Assembly (NCBI GenBank): GCA_006969625.1
Contig: CP030885.1
Location: 868,001 to 932,000, forward strand
Source: Rhodospirillaceae bacterium
Lineage (GTDB): Bacteria > Pseudomonadota > Alphaproteobacteria > Kiloniellales > DSM-21159
Direction: 5' to 3'
Length of the DNA: 64,000 nucleotides
Position numbers and translations under genes: made by a program
Part shown: piece after piece, positions 9,054 to 17,120 of the stretch
How positions within the stretch are numbered: the first letter of the stretch is position 1
Layout of the letters: each line of letters starts with the position of its first letter
The notes under the pieces: generated by a model
Databases searched by the model: none
What the model saw: the letters and a program-made list of their open reading frames with translations, nothing else
What the model was told of the DNA's origin: nothing

Positions 9054-9122
9054 GGCTCGGCAGTCTGCCCGCCGCCCGCCGGTCTGTGAAGACGCCGGCT
9101 TACCTAGACGCTGGCGCGCGCT

Positions 9123-9584
9123 TCAGCCGCGCCGTTCCAGGGTGACGTGATAGACGAACATGCCGGCCAGCATGGCAGCGACGAAGATCACCGTCGGCAG
9201 CTCGGCCAGGGCCAGGCCGGAGATCGCCGGGCCGGGACAGTAGCCGGCCAGGCCCCAGCCGACGCCGAACAGCGCCGCGCCGAGCAACAGGCGCACATCG
9301 AGGTCGCGCTTGGTCGGCATCTGGAACTTCGGTGCCAGCCAGGGATGACCGAGGCTGCGGGCCAGCCGGTAGCCGAGGAAAGTGACCGCCAGAGCGCCGG
9401 CCATGACCAGGGCCAGCGAGGGGTCCCACTGGCCGAAGAGGTCGAGGAAACCGACCACCTTGGCCGGATCGATCATCTGCGAAAGGGTCAGACCGGCCCC
9501 GAAGATCAGGCCGGCGGCGAGCGCCACCAGGTTGGTCAGCACGCGCGACGAGGTGGACGGCGCGGCGGTCTGCTGCATGGACAT
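9123..9584 (-). CDS. YeeE/YedE half-transporter (second of pair)
   Basis: A 153-residue membrane protein with about four helices and the family motif GWGLAGYCPGPAISGL, whose cysteine is expected to line the thiosulfate/sulfur path by analogy with the full-length TsuA/YeeE transporter. It is half the size of TsuA, and the other half is the gene just upstream, whose stop lies 3 bases before this start. Such pairs commonly sit with persulfide-sensing ArsR-type regulators and sulfide-oxidation genes. An alternative start is ATG 9578. Confidence 0.83.
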   Translation of the reverse strand: MSMQQTAAPSTSSRVLTNLVALAAGLIFGAGLTLSQMIDPAKVVGFLDLFGQWDPSLALVMAGALAVTFLGYRLARSLGHPWLAPKFQMPTKRDLDVRLLLGAALFGVGWGLAGYCPGPAISGLALAELPTVIFVAAMLAGMFVYHVTLERRG

Positions 9585-9587
9585 GGT

Positions 9588-10019
9588 TCAGGCCCCCAGG
9601 ACGTGACGGACGAGATAGACGGTGGCGATCGCCACCGCCATGAAGACGAGCGTGGCGGTCAGCGAGCGCGGCGACAGGCGCGCCAGGCCGCAGACGCCGT
9701 GGCCGGAGGTGCAGCCCGCGCCCAGCCGCGTCCCGAAGCCGACCAGGACGCCGGCGACGATCATGCCGAGCGTGTCGGTCTGGAACGTGGGCACAGGCAC
9801 CGGCCCGCCGAGCAGTCCGACCGCCGCCGGACCGAGGATCAGGCCGACCAGAAAGGCGACTCGCCAGCCGAGCTCCCCGGGCGCGGGGCGGAACAGGCCG
9901 CCGGCGATGCCGGCGATGCCGGCGATGCGACCGCTCGCCAGCATCAGCAGGGCGGCCGAAAGGCCGATCAGCGCCCCGCCGGCCAGGGCGGAATAGGGCG
10001 TGAAGTTGACGATCTCCAT
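9588..10019 (-). CDS. YeeE/YedE half-transporter (first of pair)
   Basis: A 143-residue membrane protein with about four helices and the hallmark GFGTRLGAGCTSGHGVCGLARLS-type segment (cysteines in GCTSGHGVCG), the conserved sulfur-relay motif of the YeeE/YedE family. Together with the following gene it would rebuild one transporter for thiosulfate or a related sulfur species. A strong GAGGAGG ribosome binding site precedes ATG 10019. It is second in an operon led by the ArsR-type repressor. Confidence 0.85.
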   Translation of the reverse strand: MEIVNFTPYSALAGGALIGLSAALLMLASGRIAGIAGIAGGLFRPAPGELGWRVAFLVGLILGPAAVGLLGGPVPVPTFQTDTLGMIVAGVLVGFGTRLGAGCTSGHGVCGLARLSPRSLTATLVFMAVAIATVYLVRHVLGA

Positions 10020-10047
10020 GGCGGGCCTCCTCGCGGACGATGGCGGG

Positions 10048-10368
10048 TCAGGTCGGGTTGGGGCAGAACAGGGCGTACAGCGTCTCGATCATCGGCCGCA
10101 CCTGGGCGTTGGCGAGGCGGTAGTAGATCACCGCGCCGTCACGGCGCGTCGCGATCAGCCCCTCCGCCTTCAGGCGCAAGAGGTGCTGCGACGTGTTCGG
10201 CTGGCTGATGCCGAGCTTGCCGACCAACTGGCCGACGGAGCGCTCGCCGTCGACCAGGGCGCAGAGAATCATCAAGCGGTGCTTGTTCGCCAGGCTCTTC
10301 AGGAACTCCGCGGCCTCGGCGGCGCGGGCATCCAGCGCAGCGGCATCGAAGGGTGGCTCAACATTCAT
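10048..10368 (-). CDS. ArsR-family repressor, BigR/SqrR-like persulfide sensor
   Basis: A 106-residue winged-helix protein with LKSLANKHRLMILCAL and a recognition region VGQLVGKLGISQPNTSQHLLRL. Cysteines C36 and C102 fall where BigR and SqrR carry the two cysteines that form a tri- or tetrasulfide bridge with reactive sulfur, and there is no metal-binding CxC. This makes derepression by persulfide the likely mode. ATG 10368 was chosen from the domain start; the longer open frame upstream runs into the promoter. It heads the yeeE pair and faces a divergent sulfur-related gene, so it probably controls both. Confidence 0.82.
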   Translation of the reverse strand: MNVEPPFDAAALDARAAEAAEFLKSLANKHRLMILCALVDGERSVGQLVGKLGISQPNTSQHLLRLKAEGLIATRRDGAVIYYRLANAQVRPMIETLYALFCPNPT

Positions 10369-10396
10369 GACTTGTAATATAAAAAAACACGAATGT
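10361..10396. promoter_or_regulatory. inverted repeat, candidate operator of the ArsR-type repressor
   Basis: ACATTCATG at 10361-10369 is mirrored by CACGAATGT at 10388-10396 (one mismatch) around a strikingly A/T-rich 18-base centre, overlapping the repressor's start codon. The ATTC and GAAT half-sites recall published SqrR/BigR operators, but the spacing here is wider. Autoregulation is inferred. Confidence 0.4.
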
Positions 10397-10507
10397 GAAG
10401 CAAGCCCCCGGTTGCGCGCCCGAGTGCCGCCGGCTTGCGCGGTCGAACCTGCCTCGGCTATGCCGGAAGCGAGGTGCCCGGTCCGATCCACGAACGGAGT
10501 ATTGTCC

Positions 10508-10975
10508 ATGATCGAAACGAAACGCCTGAGCGATCGCGTGCACGCCGCCGGCCAGATCGGCCCGGAGGACGTCCCGGCGCTCAAGGCCGCGGGCTTCACA
10601 GCGATCGTCAACAATCGCCCCGATTTCGAAGGCGGGCCGGACCAGCCGACTGCCGAGGCGGTACGGACCGCGGCGGTGGCCGAGGGGCTGCAGTACAGCT
10701 ATGTCCCGATGACGCCGCAGGCGCTCGGCCCCGAGCTGCTCGACCAGTTCCACGCGGCGCTGGAGGTGGCCGGCGAGGACGGCAAGGTCCTGGTGCACTG
10801 CCGGTCGGGCGCGCGCTCGACGGCGCTGTGGGCGCTGTCGCAGATCTGCCACGAGGGGCGCGCGGTGGATGCGGTGATCGACGAGGCGGCGGCCGGCGGG
10901 TTCGACCTCTCCCAGATGCGGCCGATGCTGCAGCACTATGCCGAGCTCTACGGAAAGCTGAAGAGCGGAGGCTAA
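10508..10975 (+). CDS. TIGR01244-type sulfur transferase/phosphatase-like protein (Blh N-domain family)
   Basis: A 155-residue protein of the dual-specificity-phosphatase fold. It keeps the P-loop HCRSGARS with nucleophile C98 and the arginine six residues on, and an N-terminal DRVHAAGQIGPEDVPAL typical of the TIGR01244 group. In many bacteria this domain is fused to a persulfide-dioxygenase-like beta-lactamase fold (Blh) in BigR-controlled operons; here it stands alone. It is divergent from the ArsR-type gene with the inverted repeat between them. A role in handling persulfide is inferred from context. Confidence 0.78.
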   Translation: MIETKRLSDRVHAAGQIGPEDVPALKAAGFTAIVNNRPDFEGGPDQPTAEAVRTAAVAEGLQYSYVPMTPQALGPELLDQFHAALEVAGEDGKVLVHCRSGARSTALWALSQICHEGRAVDAVIDEAAAGGFDLSQMRPMLQHYAELYGKLKSGG

Positions 10976-10982
10976 CGCCGGC

Positions 10983-11660
10983 CTAGACCCAGTGCCACTT
11001 GCCGATCACGCGGCCGTTGACACTCAAGCTCTCGGCCGGCAGCTCGTGCGTTTCGTAGGCGCGGTTGCTGCTGACGATGCGCACGCGCGCAGGCGCGGAG
11101 TAAGGCACCATCTCCAGACGCTTAAGGACGAAGCCGAAGCCGTCCCAAACGACGAAGACCCCCGGTGGGCTGGGGATTCGGTCGGCCAAGTCGACCATGA
11201 CCCGCTCGCCCGGCCGAAAGTCCGGCGCCATGGAGTCGCCCTGCACGGCGATGATGCGCAACGCCTGTGCGTCGGCCGTCGTGCGCAGGCGCAGCAAGTC
11301 CTTCGGCAAGTGCCATTCCTGCAATACGGACGCACCGTTGGCCGGTACCTGGAGCGCGACGCCATCGACGTGCCGTAGATCGACCTCCAGAACGGCGGCT
11401 GTCCGAACGTCGCCGCCGACGGCCGCTCGAGAGGGTGGCGTCGCCCCGTCCGCGACCATCAGTTGGCCGAGCGAACAGCCGAGCACGCCGCAGATCTTCT
11501 CCAGCGTGTCGTGGCGCGGATGCCGGGACTTGCCGGAGAGGATGTCGTACACCGCCGTGCGCGACATGCCCGCCTGCTTGGCGAGACTGAAGGGGTTCAG
11601 GTTCAGCGCGCGCATGCGCCTTTCGATCTGCCGCGCGACTTCGGAGGTTGGCGCTTTCAT
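10983..11660 (-). CDS. XRE/S24 (LexA/CI-like) transcriptional repressor
   Basis: A 225-residue two-domain regulator. An HTH_XRE domain spans about 10-65 (SLAKQAGMSRTAVYDILSGKS) and an S24 peptidase-like domain follows, with the serine in VQGDSMAPDF and the lysine in FVLKRLEM. These are the residues that carry out self-cleavage in LexA and CI-type repressors. ATG 11660 was preferred to GTG 11678 because GGAAAG lies upstream of it. No phage genes surround it, so it looks like a chromosomal stress regulator; its targets are unknown. CAAG/CTTG half-sites flank the start region and could be its own operator. Confidence 0.78.
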   Translation of the reverse strand: MKAPTSEVARQIERRMRALNLNPFSLAKQAGMSRTAVYDILSGKSRHPRHDTLEKICGVLGCSLGQLMVADGATPPSRAAVGGDVRTAAVLEVDLRHVDGVALQVPANGASVLQEWHLPKDLLRLRTTADAQALRIIAVQGDSMAPDFRPGERVMVDLADRIPSPPGVFVVWDGFGFVLKRLEMVPYSAPARVRIVSSNRAYETHELPAESLSVNGRVIGKWHWV

Positions 11661-11965
11661 CAAGGATCGACTTTCCACCGACTTGATTCTTGCTTTTCGT
11701 CAAGGACGCTCCGGCTCGCTCCGGAATGCGGGGCGCAAGTGGAGAATTGCAGGAAGCAGCGCAAGCACCTGCGAAATGAAACCCTTGTAACATAGAAACA
11801 ACGAATCTGCAGTGCGGAATGCGCCAACCAATCGTCTGATTTTCCAGAACTTCCAGCTATCTTTGACGACTCTTGCCGGGGTTTGACAATCCAATCCCTT
11901 AACTTGTGCTTATCTCGTGCAGCAAGGGGTCGTGCCCAGGCCGTTCCCCGATATGGTTCCCGGCC
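11661..11965. other. gene-free gap between S24 repressor start and amiR end
   Basis: No coding frame of interest is visible on either strand. Next to the repressor, ATCAAG (11658-11663) and CTTGAT (11682-11687), followed by a further CTTG and CAAG, make a loose set of inverted half-sites. The rest is mixed AT/GC sequence with an isolated TTGACA at 11884-11889 on the plus strand and no gene behind it. Confidence 0.4.
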
Positions 11966-12541
11966 CTAGGCGGTGGTCTTGGGGCGAGCGGCAAGAATCT
12001 CGGCGCTGAGCGCCTCGATCGTGGTTCGCTGATGCATTGCCGACCGGCGCAGGTGCGCGAAGGCTTCGTCCTCGCCCACCCCCCGCTCGTTCATCAGCCG
12101 CAGTACGGCGAAGAGGACGAGCCGCCGGTGGCGCAACTTGGTCTGCAGCCGCTCCAGATCGCGTTCCAGGGACAGCAGCCGATCGAAGTTGGCAAAGGCG
12201 AAGGCGAGGGTCGCATAGAGGCCGGAGGGCCGGATCGGCTTGACCAGAACGGTGGCAGGCTGCTGAGCGAGCAGCCATTCGAGCCGCGTCGGCGTCTCGG
12301 ATCCGACGAGCGCGATTCGCGGCACCGCTGTTCCCTCAACGAGCGGCAGGTCCAGGTCGGCGTCGAAGAACAGGAGGTCGTGCTTGCTCGTCGGCTCCGG
12401 CGGCAAGCCCGGATCCTGTGTCGCCACGGTCAGGCCGAGGCGCGGAAGAAAGCGCTCCAGGGCCTGCCTGTCCGCGTCGTCGCCATGCCAGATCAGCGCA
12501 TGAAGACCTCTGAACAGCAAGCGGGGACGGCTCGAAGGCAT
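11966..12541 (-). CDS. amiR: AmiR-like ANTAR-domain antiterminator
   Basis: A 191-residue protein with a receiver-like N-terminal domain lacking a clear phosphorylation pocket, a coiled region (FDRLLSLERDLERLQTKL) and a C-terminal three-helix ANTAR domain (RRLVLFAVLRLMNERGVGEDEAFAHLRRSAM). AmiR in Pseudomonas is held inactive by AmiC and, once freed by amide, binds nascent RNA to prevent termination. It is encoded 3 bases after amiC on the same strand and faces an amidase operon whose leader has matching hairpins, so the Pseudomonas model should apply. Confidence 0.9.
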   Translation of the reverse strand: MPSSRPRLLFRGLHALIWHGDDADRQALERFLPRLGLTVATQDPGLPPEPTSKHDLLFFDADLDLPLVEGTAVPRIALVGSETPTRLEWLLAQQPATVLVKPIRPSGLYATLAFAFANFDRLLSLERDLERLQTKLRHRRLVLFAVLRLMNERGVGEDEAFAHLRRSAMHQRTTIEALSAEILAARPKTTA

Positions 12542-12544
12542 CGG

Positions 12545-13801
12545 TCAGTGGATCCGCTTGGCGCCGGTCGAGCTCGCGCCGTGGCGGGTTCCCTTGACCG
12601 ATTGGAGGTCGGCGGCCTTCACGCGGATGTCGCCCAAGGGCTGCGACTGTGCGACGGCCGTGGGACCGGGCGAGGTCTCGTCGAGCCACGCCAGATACGG
12701 GTCCGGCTTGATCGGCTGCGATGCCTCCCAGAAGATGTCGAAACCGAAGCCCCGGCGCGAGGTTGCCAGCCGCGGCGTCAGGAAGGCGTGGTTCGTCTCC
12801 GGATCGAGCCAGACGGGACCTTGTGGCGCCTCGAAGGAATCGGCGAAGGCCGCGCGGCGCACCTCGTCGACGGCGTCGGTGCCAGAGGACTCGATCGCGC
12901 GCCCCAGGAGCATTGCGCAGATGTACGCCGCTTCGGCGTCGACCGACGGGCTCGTATGCGCGCCGAAACGCGCGCGGTAGCGGCTCAGAAAGCTGTGGTT
13001 CTCCGCCCGATCGATGCTCTGGAAGTACACCGCCGAGGTGATGTGGCCAATGCTGGCCGGCTCTCCGATCAGGTGCAGTTCCGGCTCGCAGAGGCTACAG
13101 CTCAGGATCGGGATGTCGCCGGCGCGCAGGCCCGGTTCGACCGAGACGGCGCGCCAGAACGCGCGCAGAAACTGGTAGCTCGATTCGCCGACCAGCGTGT
13201 TGAAGACGGCGGCGGGCCGCCGCTCGAGGATTTCCCGCACGATGTGCGCCACGTCCGTCTCGCCGAGCGGGACCAGGCGCTGCGCGACGATGCGCCCGCC
13301 GCCGCCGATGACTAGGTCGCGCAAGACGCGGTTCGTCTCCCAGGTCCAGATGTAGTTCGAACCGACGCAGTAGATCTCCGGCGGCAGGTTCTCGAGCACG
13401 TAGCGCGCCAGCGGAACGATGTGCTGGTTGGGCGCGGCCCCGATGTACATGACGTTCTCGCTGGCCTCGAACCCCTCGTACCGCGCCGAGTGCCAAAGCA
13501 ACGTATTGGTGCGTTCCAGAATGGGCAGAACCTGCTTGCGGGCCGCCGAGGTGTAGCACCCGATGATGTGTCGGCAGCCGTAGTCGCGCATCAGCGACTC
13601 GCAATGGCTGGCGTAGGCGGACAGGCGCCCCCCCGGATCGAGGATCACCGGCCGAAGCTCCGTTCGACCGTTGAGCAGCGCATTGCATTCGTCTAGCCCG
13701 AGCAGGGCGCCGTTCAGCATCTCCCAGCTCACCAGACCGTAAGTCCCTGTCAGAGAATACAGAATTCCCACCGGGACAGTCTCTTTCGCGCCGGAACGCA
13801 T
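12545..13801 (-). CDS. amiC: AmiC-like amide-sensing negative regulator
   Basis: A 418-residue periplasmic-binding-fold protein with no signal peptide, opening VPVGILYSLTGTYGLVSWEM, so it stays in the cytoplasm as AmiC does. Other family marks are GCYTSAARKQVLPI, GSNYIWTWETNRVLRD and TSAVYFQSIDRAENHSF. AmiC binds small amides and releases AmiR. Its C-terminus is extended by a low-complexity tail of about 35 residues. The pair amiC-amiR forms one transcription unit divergent from the amidase operon. The actual ligand may differ from acetamide, because the transporter and amidases here are of another type. Confidence 0.9.
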   Translation of the reverse strand: MRSGAKETVPVGILYSLTGTYGLVSWEMLNGALLGLDECNALLNGRTELRPVILDPGGRLSAYASHCESLMRDYGCRHIIGCYTSAARKQVLPILERTNTLLWHSARYEGFEASENVMYIGAAPNQHIVPLARYVLENLPPEIYCVGSNYIWTWETNRVLRDLVIGGGGRIVAQRLVPLGETDVAHIVREILERRPAAVFNTLVGESSYQFLRAFWRAVSVEPGLRAGDIPILSCSLCEPELHLIGEPASIGHITSAVYFQSIDRAENHSFLSRYRARFGAHTSPSVDAEAAYICAMLLGRAIESSGTDAVDEVRRAAFADSFEAPQGPVWLDPETNHAFLTPRLATSRRGFGFDIFWEASQPIKPDPYLAWLDETSPGPTAVAQSQPLGDIRVKAADLQSVKGTRHGASSTGAKRIH

Positions 13802-13945
13802 GTCTTGCCTGGACCTCGCGGTTGTGTTTTCGGCGGGCTAGCAAGACAGCGCAGGGATGCCCCTAGGCGGCTGACTCGCGATTTTTATGGTGAGCGCGCT
13901 CTTGGGATATTGACAAGGCGAAGAGGATCGGAAGACCATCGTAAA

Positions 13946-14034
13946 GCGGCAATGGCGCCGCGCAAGGCAATACCGACGTAAGGCCACTCGACGGGCCGCG
14001 TCGGAGACTTTCTACCTAAAGCGGAATCGTCCGC
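13946..14034 (+). promoter_or_regulatory. candidate ANTAR (AmiR) RNA target: two hexaloop hairpins
   Basis: Hairpin 1 is GCGGC-AATGGC-GCCGC (13946-13961): a six-base loop with A at position 1 and G at position 4, the signature recognised by ANTAR proteins. Hairpin 2 is GCGG-AATCGT-CCGC (14021-14034), again a six-base loop starting AA, but with C at position 4. They stand ahead of an intrinsic terminator in the leader of the operon opposite amiR, as in the known two-hairpin ANTAR antitermination systems. Confidence 0.6.
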
Positions 14035-14045
14035 ATAGGCGAGCG

Positions 14046-14083
14046 AGCCTCTTCGCCCCCTCTCCGGGGCGCTGGGGCTTTTT
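14046..14083 (+). terminator. leader terminator of the amidase operon
   Basis: AGCC (14046-14049) and GGCT (14076-14079) close around an inner CGCCCC/GGGGCG hairpin (14054-14059 with 14066-14071), and a five-T run follows at 14079-14083. GCCCC can alternatively pair with the second GGGGC, so exclusive structures are possible. It lies 65 bases before the amidase start and would stop transcription unless AmiR acts. Confidence 0.65.
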
Positions 14084-14148
14084 GTGCTTGCAGCAGAGAT
14101 GCCGCGCGCCGCGTGGCATCCGCGCGTAGACGGGAGTCGAAGAGGCAC

Positions 14149-15678
14149 ATGGGCGTTTCCTTGCCGACGGTCGGACAGGTCTTGGAAATCGCCCGCGACG
14201 TGGGCCTCAACATCTCGGACGAGGACGCGCGATCCTTCCAGGGGGTGATGCGCGGGCCGATGGCCTCCTTCGCGCGGCTCGACCAGCTACCGGAGCCGGC
14301 GCTGCCGCCGGTGGCGCCGCGCGGAGCCGGCTACCGACCAGAGCCGGAGGACAACCCCTACAACGCCTGGTACTGGAAGACCGACATCAGCGCCCCGACC
14401 CGGGGTCGCCGCAAGGGCCTGCTCGCCGGCAAGTCGGTCGCGATCAAGGACAACATCTGCGTCGCCGGGGTGCCCTTGATGAACGGTTCGGCGCTGCTGG
14501 AGGGCTATGTGCCCGACATTGACGCGACCGTGGTGACGCGCATCCTGGAGGCGGGCGGCACGATCGCCGGGAAGGCGGCGTGCGAAGACCTGTGCTTCTC
14601 GGGGGCAAGCCACACCAACGCACACGGACCGATCCGAAATCCGCATAAGCCGACGTACAGCGCCGGCGGATCTTCGGGCGGCAGCGCCGCAGTCGTCGCG
14701 GCCGGCGAGGTGCCGATGGCGATCGGCGGCGACCAGGGCGGATCGATCCGCACGCCGTCGTCCTGGTGCGGCGTCTACGGCCTGAAGCCGACATGGGGTC
14801 TGGTGCCGGCAACCGGCGCCATGCCGATCTCCTGGTCCATGGACCACCTCGGCCCGATGTGCGCCTCGGTGGAGGACGTCGCGCGGCTTCTGAGCGCGAT
14901 CGCCGGCCACGACGGCTGGGACGCACGCACCATCCCCGCCAAGACCCAGCCCTACATGCGGGCGCTCGGACAGGGGGTGAGGGGCCTGCGGATCGCGGTG
15001 CTCCGCGAGGGCTTCGGCCACCCCGAGAGCGACCCAGAGGTCGACCGCCTGGTGCGCGAATCGATCGAGTCGCTGCGCGCAGCCGGTGCCGAGGTTACGG
15101 ACGTCTCCGTCCCGGAACACTACGACGGGCCGCACATCTGGACCGGCATCATTCTCGAAGGGGCGGCCGAGATGATGATCAGGGCCAACGGCTTCGGGAA
15201 CAACGTGCTCGGCTACTACCCCTCGAGCTTCATCTCCGCGATGGGCAAGGGCTACGCCACCCGTCTGGACGACGCGTCGGAGACGGTCAAGCTGGTGCTG
15301 CTGCTCGGCGAGTACATGCACCGGCAGACCCACGGCGTCTACCACGCCAAGGCACAGAACCTGCGCTGGCGCCTGCGTGCGGCCTACGACGCGGTGCTCG
15401 CCGAGCACGACCTGATGGTCATGCCGACCATTCCCTTCACGGCGACCGAGATTCCGCCGGCCGACTGCAGCCGCGAGGACTACGTGACGCTGGCCTTGAA
15501 CATGCAGGCCAACACCTGTCCCTTCGATGTCAGCGGCCATCCGGCGTTCAGCGTGCCGGTCGGCAAGCTCGACGGACTCCCGGTCGGGATGATGCTGGTC
15601 GGCCGGCATTTCGACGAGACCACCGCGATTCGCGCCGCCGAGACGATCGAAGGTCTCGGCGACTGGACGAAGCGCTAG
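14149..15678 (+). CDS. amidase signature family amidohydrolase 1
   Basis: A 509-residue amidase-signature enzyme. The Ser-cisSer-Lys triad is visible: K100 in SVAIKDN, S175 in SAGGSSGGSA and S199 in GGDQGGSIRTP. Members hydrolyse amides to acid and ammonia. The N-terminal helical extension (LPTVGQVLEIARDVGL) is shared with the second amidase at the end of this operon (TPDQLLEIAQDLGM), so the two are paralogues. ATG 14149 has AGAGG upstream; the longer frame from 14113 lacks one. First gene of the AmiR-controlled operon. Substrate is unknown; an aliphatic or aryl amide taken up by the adjacent ABC system is likely. Confidence 0.9.
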   Translation: MGVSLPTVGQVLEIARDVGLNISDEDARSFQGVMRGPMASFARLDQLPEPALPPVAPRGAGYRPEPEDNPYNAWYWKTDISAPTRGRRKGLLAGKSVAIKDNICVAGVPLMNGSALLEGYVPDIDATVVTRILEAGGTIAGKAACEDLCFSGASHTNAHGPIRNPHKPTYSAGGSSGGSAAVVAAGEVPMAIGGDQGGSIRTPSSWCGVYGLKPTWGLVPATGAMPISWSMDHLGPMCASVEDVARLLSAIAGHDGWDARTIPAKTQPYMRALGQGVRGLRIAVLREGFGHPESDPEVDRLVRESIESLRAAGAEVTDVSVPEHYDGPHIWTGIILEGAAEMMIRANGFGNNVLGYYPSSFISAMGKGYATRLDDASETVKLVLLLGEYMHRQTHGVYHAKAQNLRWRLRAAYDAVLAEHDLMVMPTIPFTATEIPPADCSREDYVTLALNMQANTCPFDVSGHPAFSVPVGKLDGLPVGMMLVGRHFDETTAIRAAETIEGLGDWTKR

Positions 15679-15786
15679 ACGGGCCGCGCCGGACGAAGTC
15701 TCGGCGCAGCTCGGCAACAACCGGGGGCAACGGCGCACGCCGGCGCCCCGTGACACGAACAGGGAAGCACAAAGGGAATCACGACC

Positions 15787-17028
15787 ATGAAGCTTTCGCG
15801 TCGCCAATTCACCAAGCTTGCCGGCGGAGGCCTCGCCTTCGCCAGCCTGCCGCTCACGCTCTCCAAGGCTGGACTGGCCTCCGAGGAGCCCATCAAGGTC
15901 GCCAACATCCTCGACCAGACCGGCGGCCTGAACATCTACTCGCTGAAACAGATGAAGGCGGTCGCCATGGCCGTCGACGAGATCAACGCCGCCGGCGGCC
16001 TGCTCGGCCGTCCGATCGAGCTGATCTTCTACGATGCGCAGTCCAACAACCAGCTCTACTCGCAATACGCCACACAGGCGCTCTTGCGCGACCAGGTCCA
16101 CGCCATCCACGGCGGCGTGACCAGCTCCTCGCGCGAAGTCATCCGGCCGATCGTCCAGCGCTTCCAGGGCTTCTACGTCTACAACTCGTTGTACGAAGGC
16201 GGCGTTTGCGACCGGCGCCACCTGTCCACCGGCATGGTCCCCGGGCAGCAGCTCGACGCGCTCGTCCCCTATGTCGTCAACGAGCTGGGCGGCAAGAAGG
16301 GTTACATTCTGGCCGCCGACTACAACTACGGCCACATCACCTCGAAGTGGCTGCAGAAGTACATCCGCGACCTGGGCGGCGAGGACCTGGCGGTCGAGTT
16401 CATCCCGCTCGACGTGTCCAACTTCGCGCCCGTCATCGCCCGCCTTCAGGACGCCAAGCCCGACGTGGTCTGGTCGGCCCTCGTCGGTGCGGCGCACATG
16501 AGCTTCTACCGCCAGTTCCACGCCACGATCGGCAAGGACAACATGATGCTGGCGAGCACGACCTACAGCATCGGCCGCGAGCATGTGGAGCTGACGCCGG
16601 AGGAGGGCGAGGGCATCGTCATCGCCACGTCGTTCTACGACGGCCTCGGCACGCCGGCCGCCGAGGATTTCATCCAGCGTTTCCATGACTACACGGGCGA
16701 GACCGACTACATCGGCGAGTATGGCGAGTCCGGCTATCGCGGCCTCGCCCTGTGGGCGGAGGCCGTGCGTCGGGCCGGCTCGCCGGAGCCGGAAGCCGTA
16801 ATGGACGCGCTCGGCGGTACGGCGGTCGAGGGCGCCGGCGGCCTCTACACGATCGACGGGCAGACCAACCACACGACGATGAACATCCACATCGCCGTGC
16901 AGGATGCCGACCGCGGCTTCCAGGCGATCCGGACGTTCGAACAGCAGCCGCCGGTCGACACCCAGTTGGTCTGCAATCTCTACGAAAACCCCAACGACAC
17001 GACCCAGTACGTGGTCGAGATCGACTAG
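15787..17028 (+). CDS. amide/urea-type ABC transporter substrate-binding protein, Tat-exported
   Basis: A 413-residue periplasmic-binding protein of the LivJ/UrtA/FmdD class. SRRQFTK at 4-10 followed by a hydrophobic stretch is a twin-arginine signal. The mature protein begins near EEPIKVANILDQTGGLNIYSLKQM, the pattern of urea and short-chain amide receptors rather than leucine receptors. It shares its fold with AmiC, so one compound may be sensed inside and captured outside by related pockets. It lies 108 bases after the amidase and is followed by two permease and two ATPase genes. Confidence 0.88.
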   Translation: MKLSRRQFTKLAGGGLAFASLPLTLSKAGLASEEPIKVANILDQTGGLNIYSLKQMKAVAMAVDEINAAGGLLGRPIELIFYDAQSNNQLYSQYATQALLRDQVHAIHGGVTSSSREVIRPIVQRFQGFYVYNSLYEGGVCDRRHLSTGMVPGQQLDALVPYVVNELGGKKGYILAADYNYGHITSKWLQKYIRDLGGEDLAVEFIPLDVSNFAPVIARLQDAKPDVVWSALVGAAHMSFYRQFHATIGKDNMMLASTTYSIGREHVELTPEEGEGIVIATSFYDGLGTPAAEDFIQRFHDYTGETDYIGEYGESGYRGLALWAEAVRRAGSPEPEAVMDALGGTAVEGAGGLYTIDGQTNHTTMNIHIAVQDADRGFQAIRTFEQQPPVDTQLVCNLYENPNDTTQYVVEID

Positions 17029-17120
17029 GCCCGCAGCGCGGCGTCGCCGGCCGGCGGCCGGCGGCGCCGCGCGCCGGGGTCGGCCGTTCAAGCGTAGAGG
17101 TTGCCGGGGAGGGGGAGCGC

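Larger units (their letters stand above)
13802..14148 (+). other. divergent amiC/amidase promoter region and long operon leader
   Basis: This gap holds the promoters of both units. On the plus strand TTGACA at 13910-13915 is a good -35 element, without a convincing -10. Downstream the leader contains four predicted hairpins: GCGGC/GCCGC (13946-13961), CCGACG/CGTCGG enclosing GGCC/GGCC (13973-14004), GCGG/CCGC (14021-14034) and the terminator (14046-14083). A good AGAGG ribosome binding site (14141-14145) precedes ATG 14149. Confidence 0.6.

Noticed and set aside
10983..11660. S24 repressor as a sign of a prophage
   Set aside because: No integrase, structural or lysis genes lie on either side, and the neighbours are metabolic genes.
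14287..17091. A 934-codon open frame on the minus strand
   Set aside because: It is antisense to the amidase and binding-protein genes, both of which show full family motifs. High GC removes stops from the opposite strand; the translation has no domain pattern.
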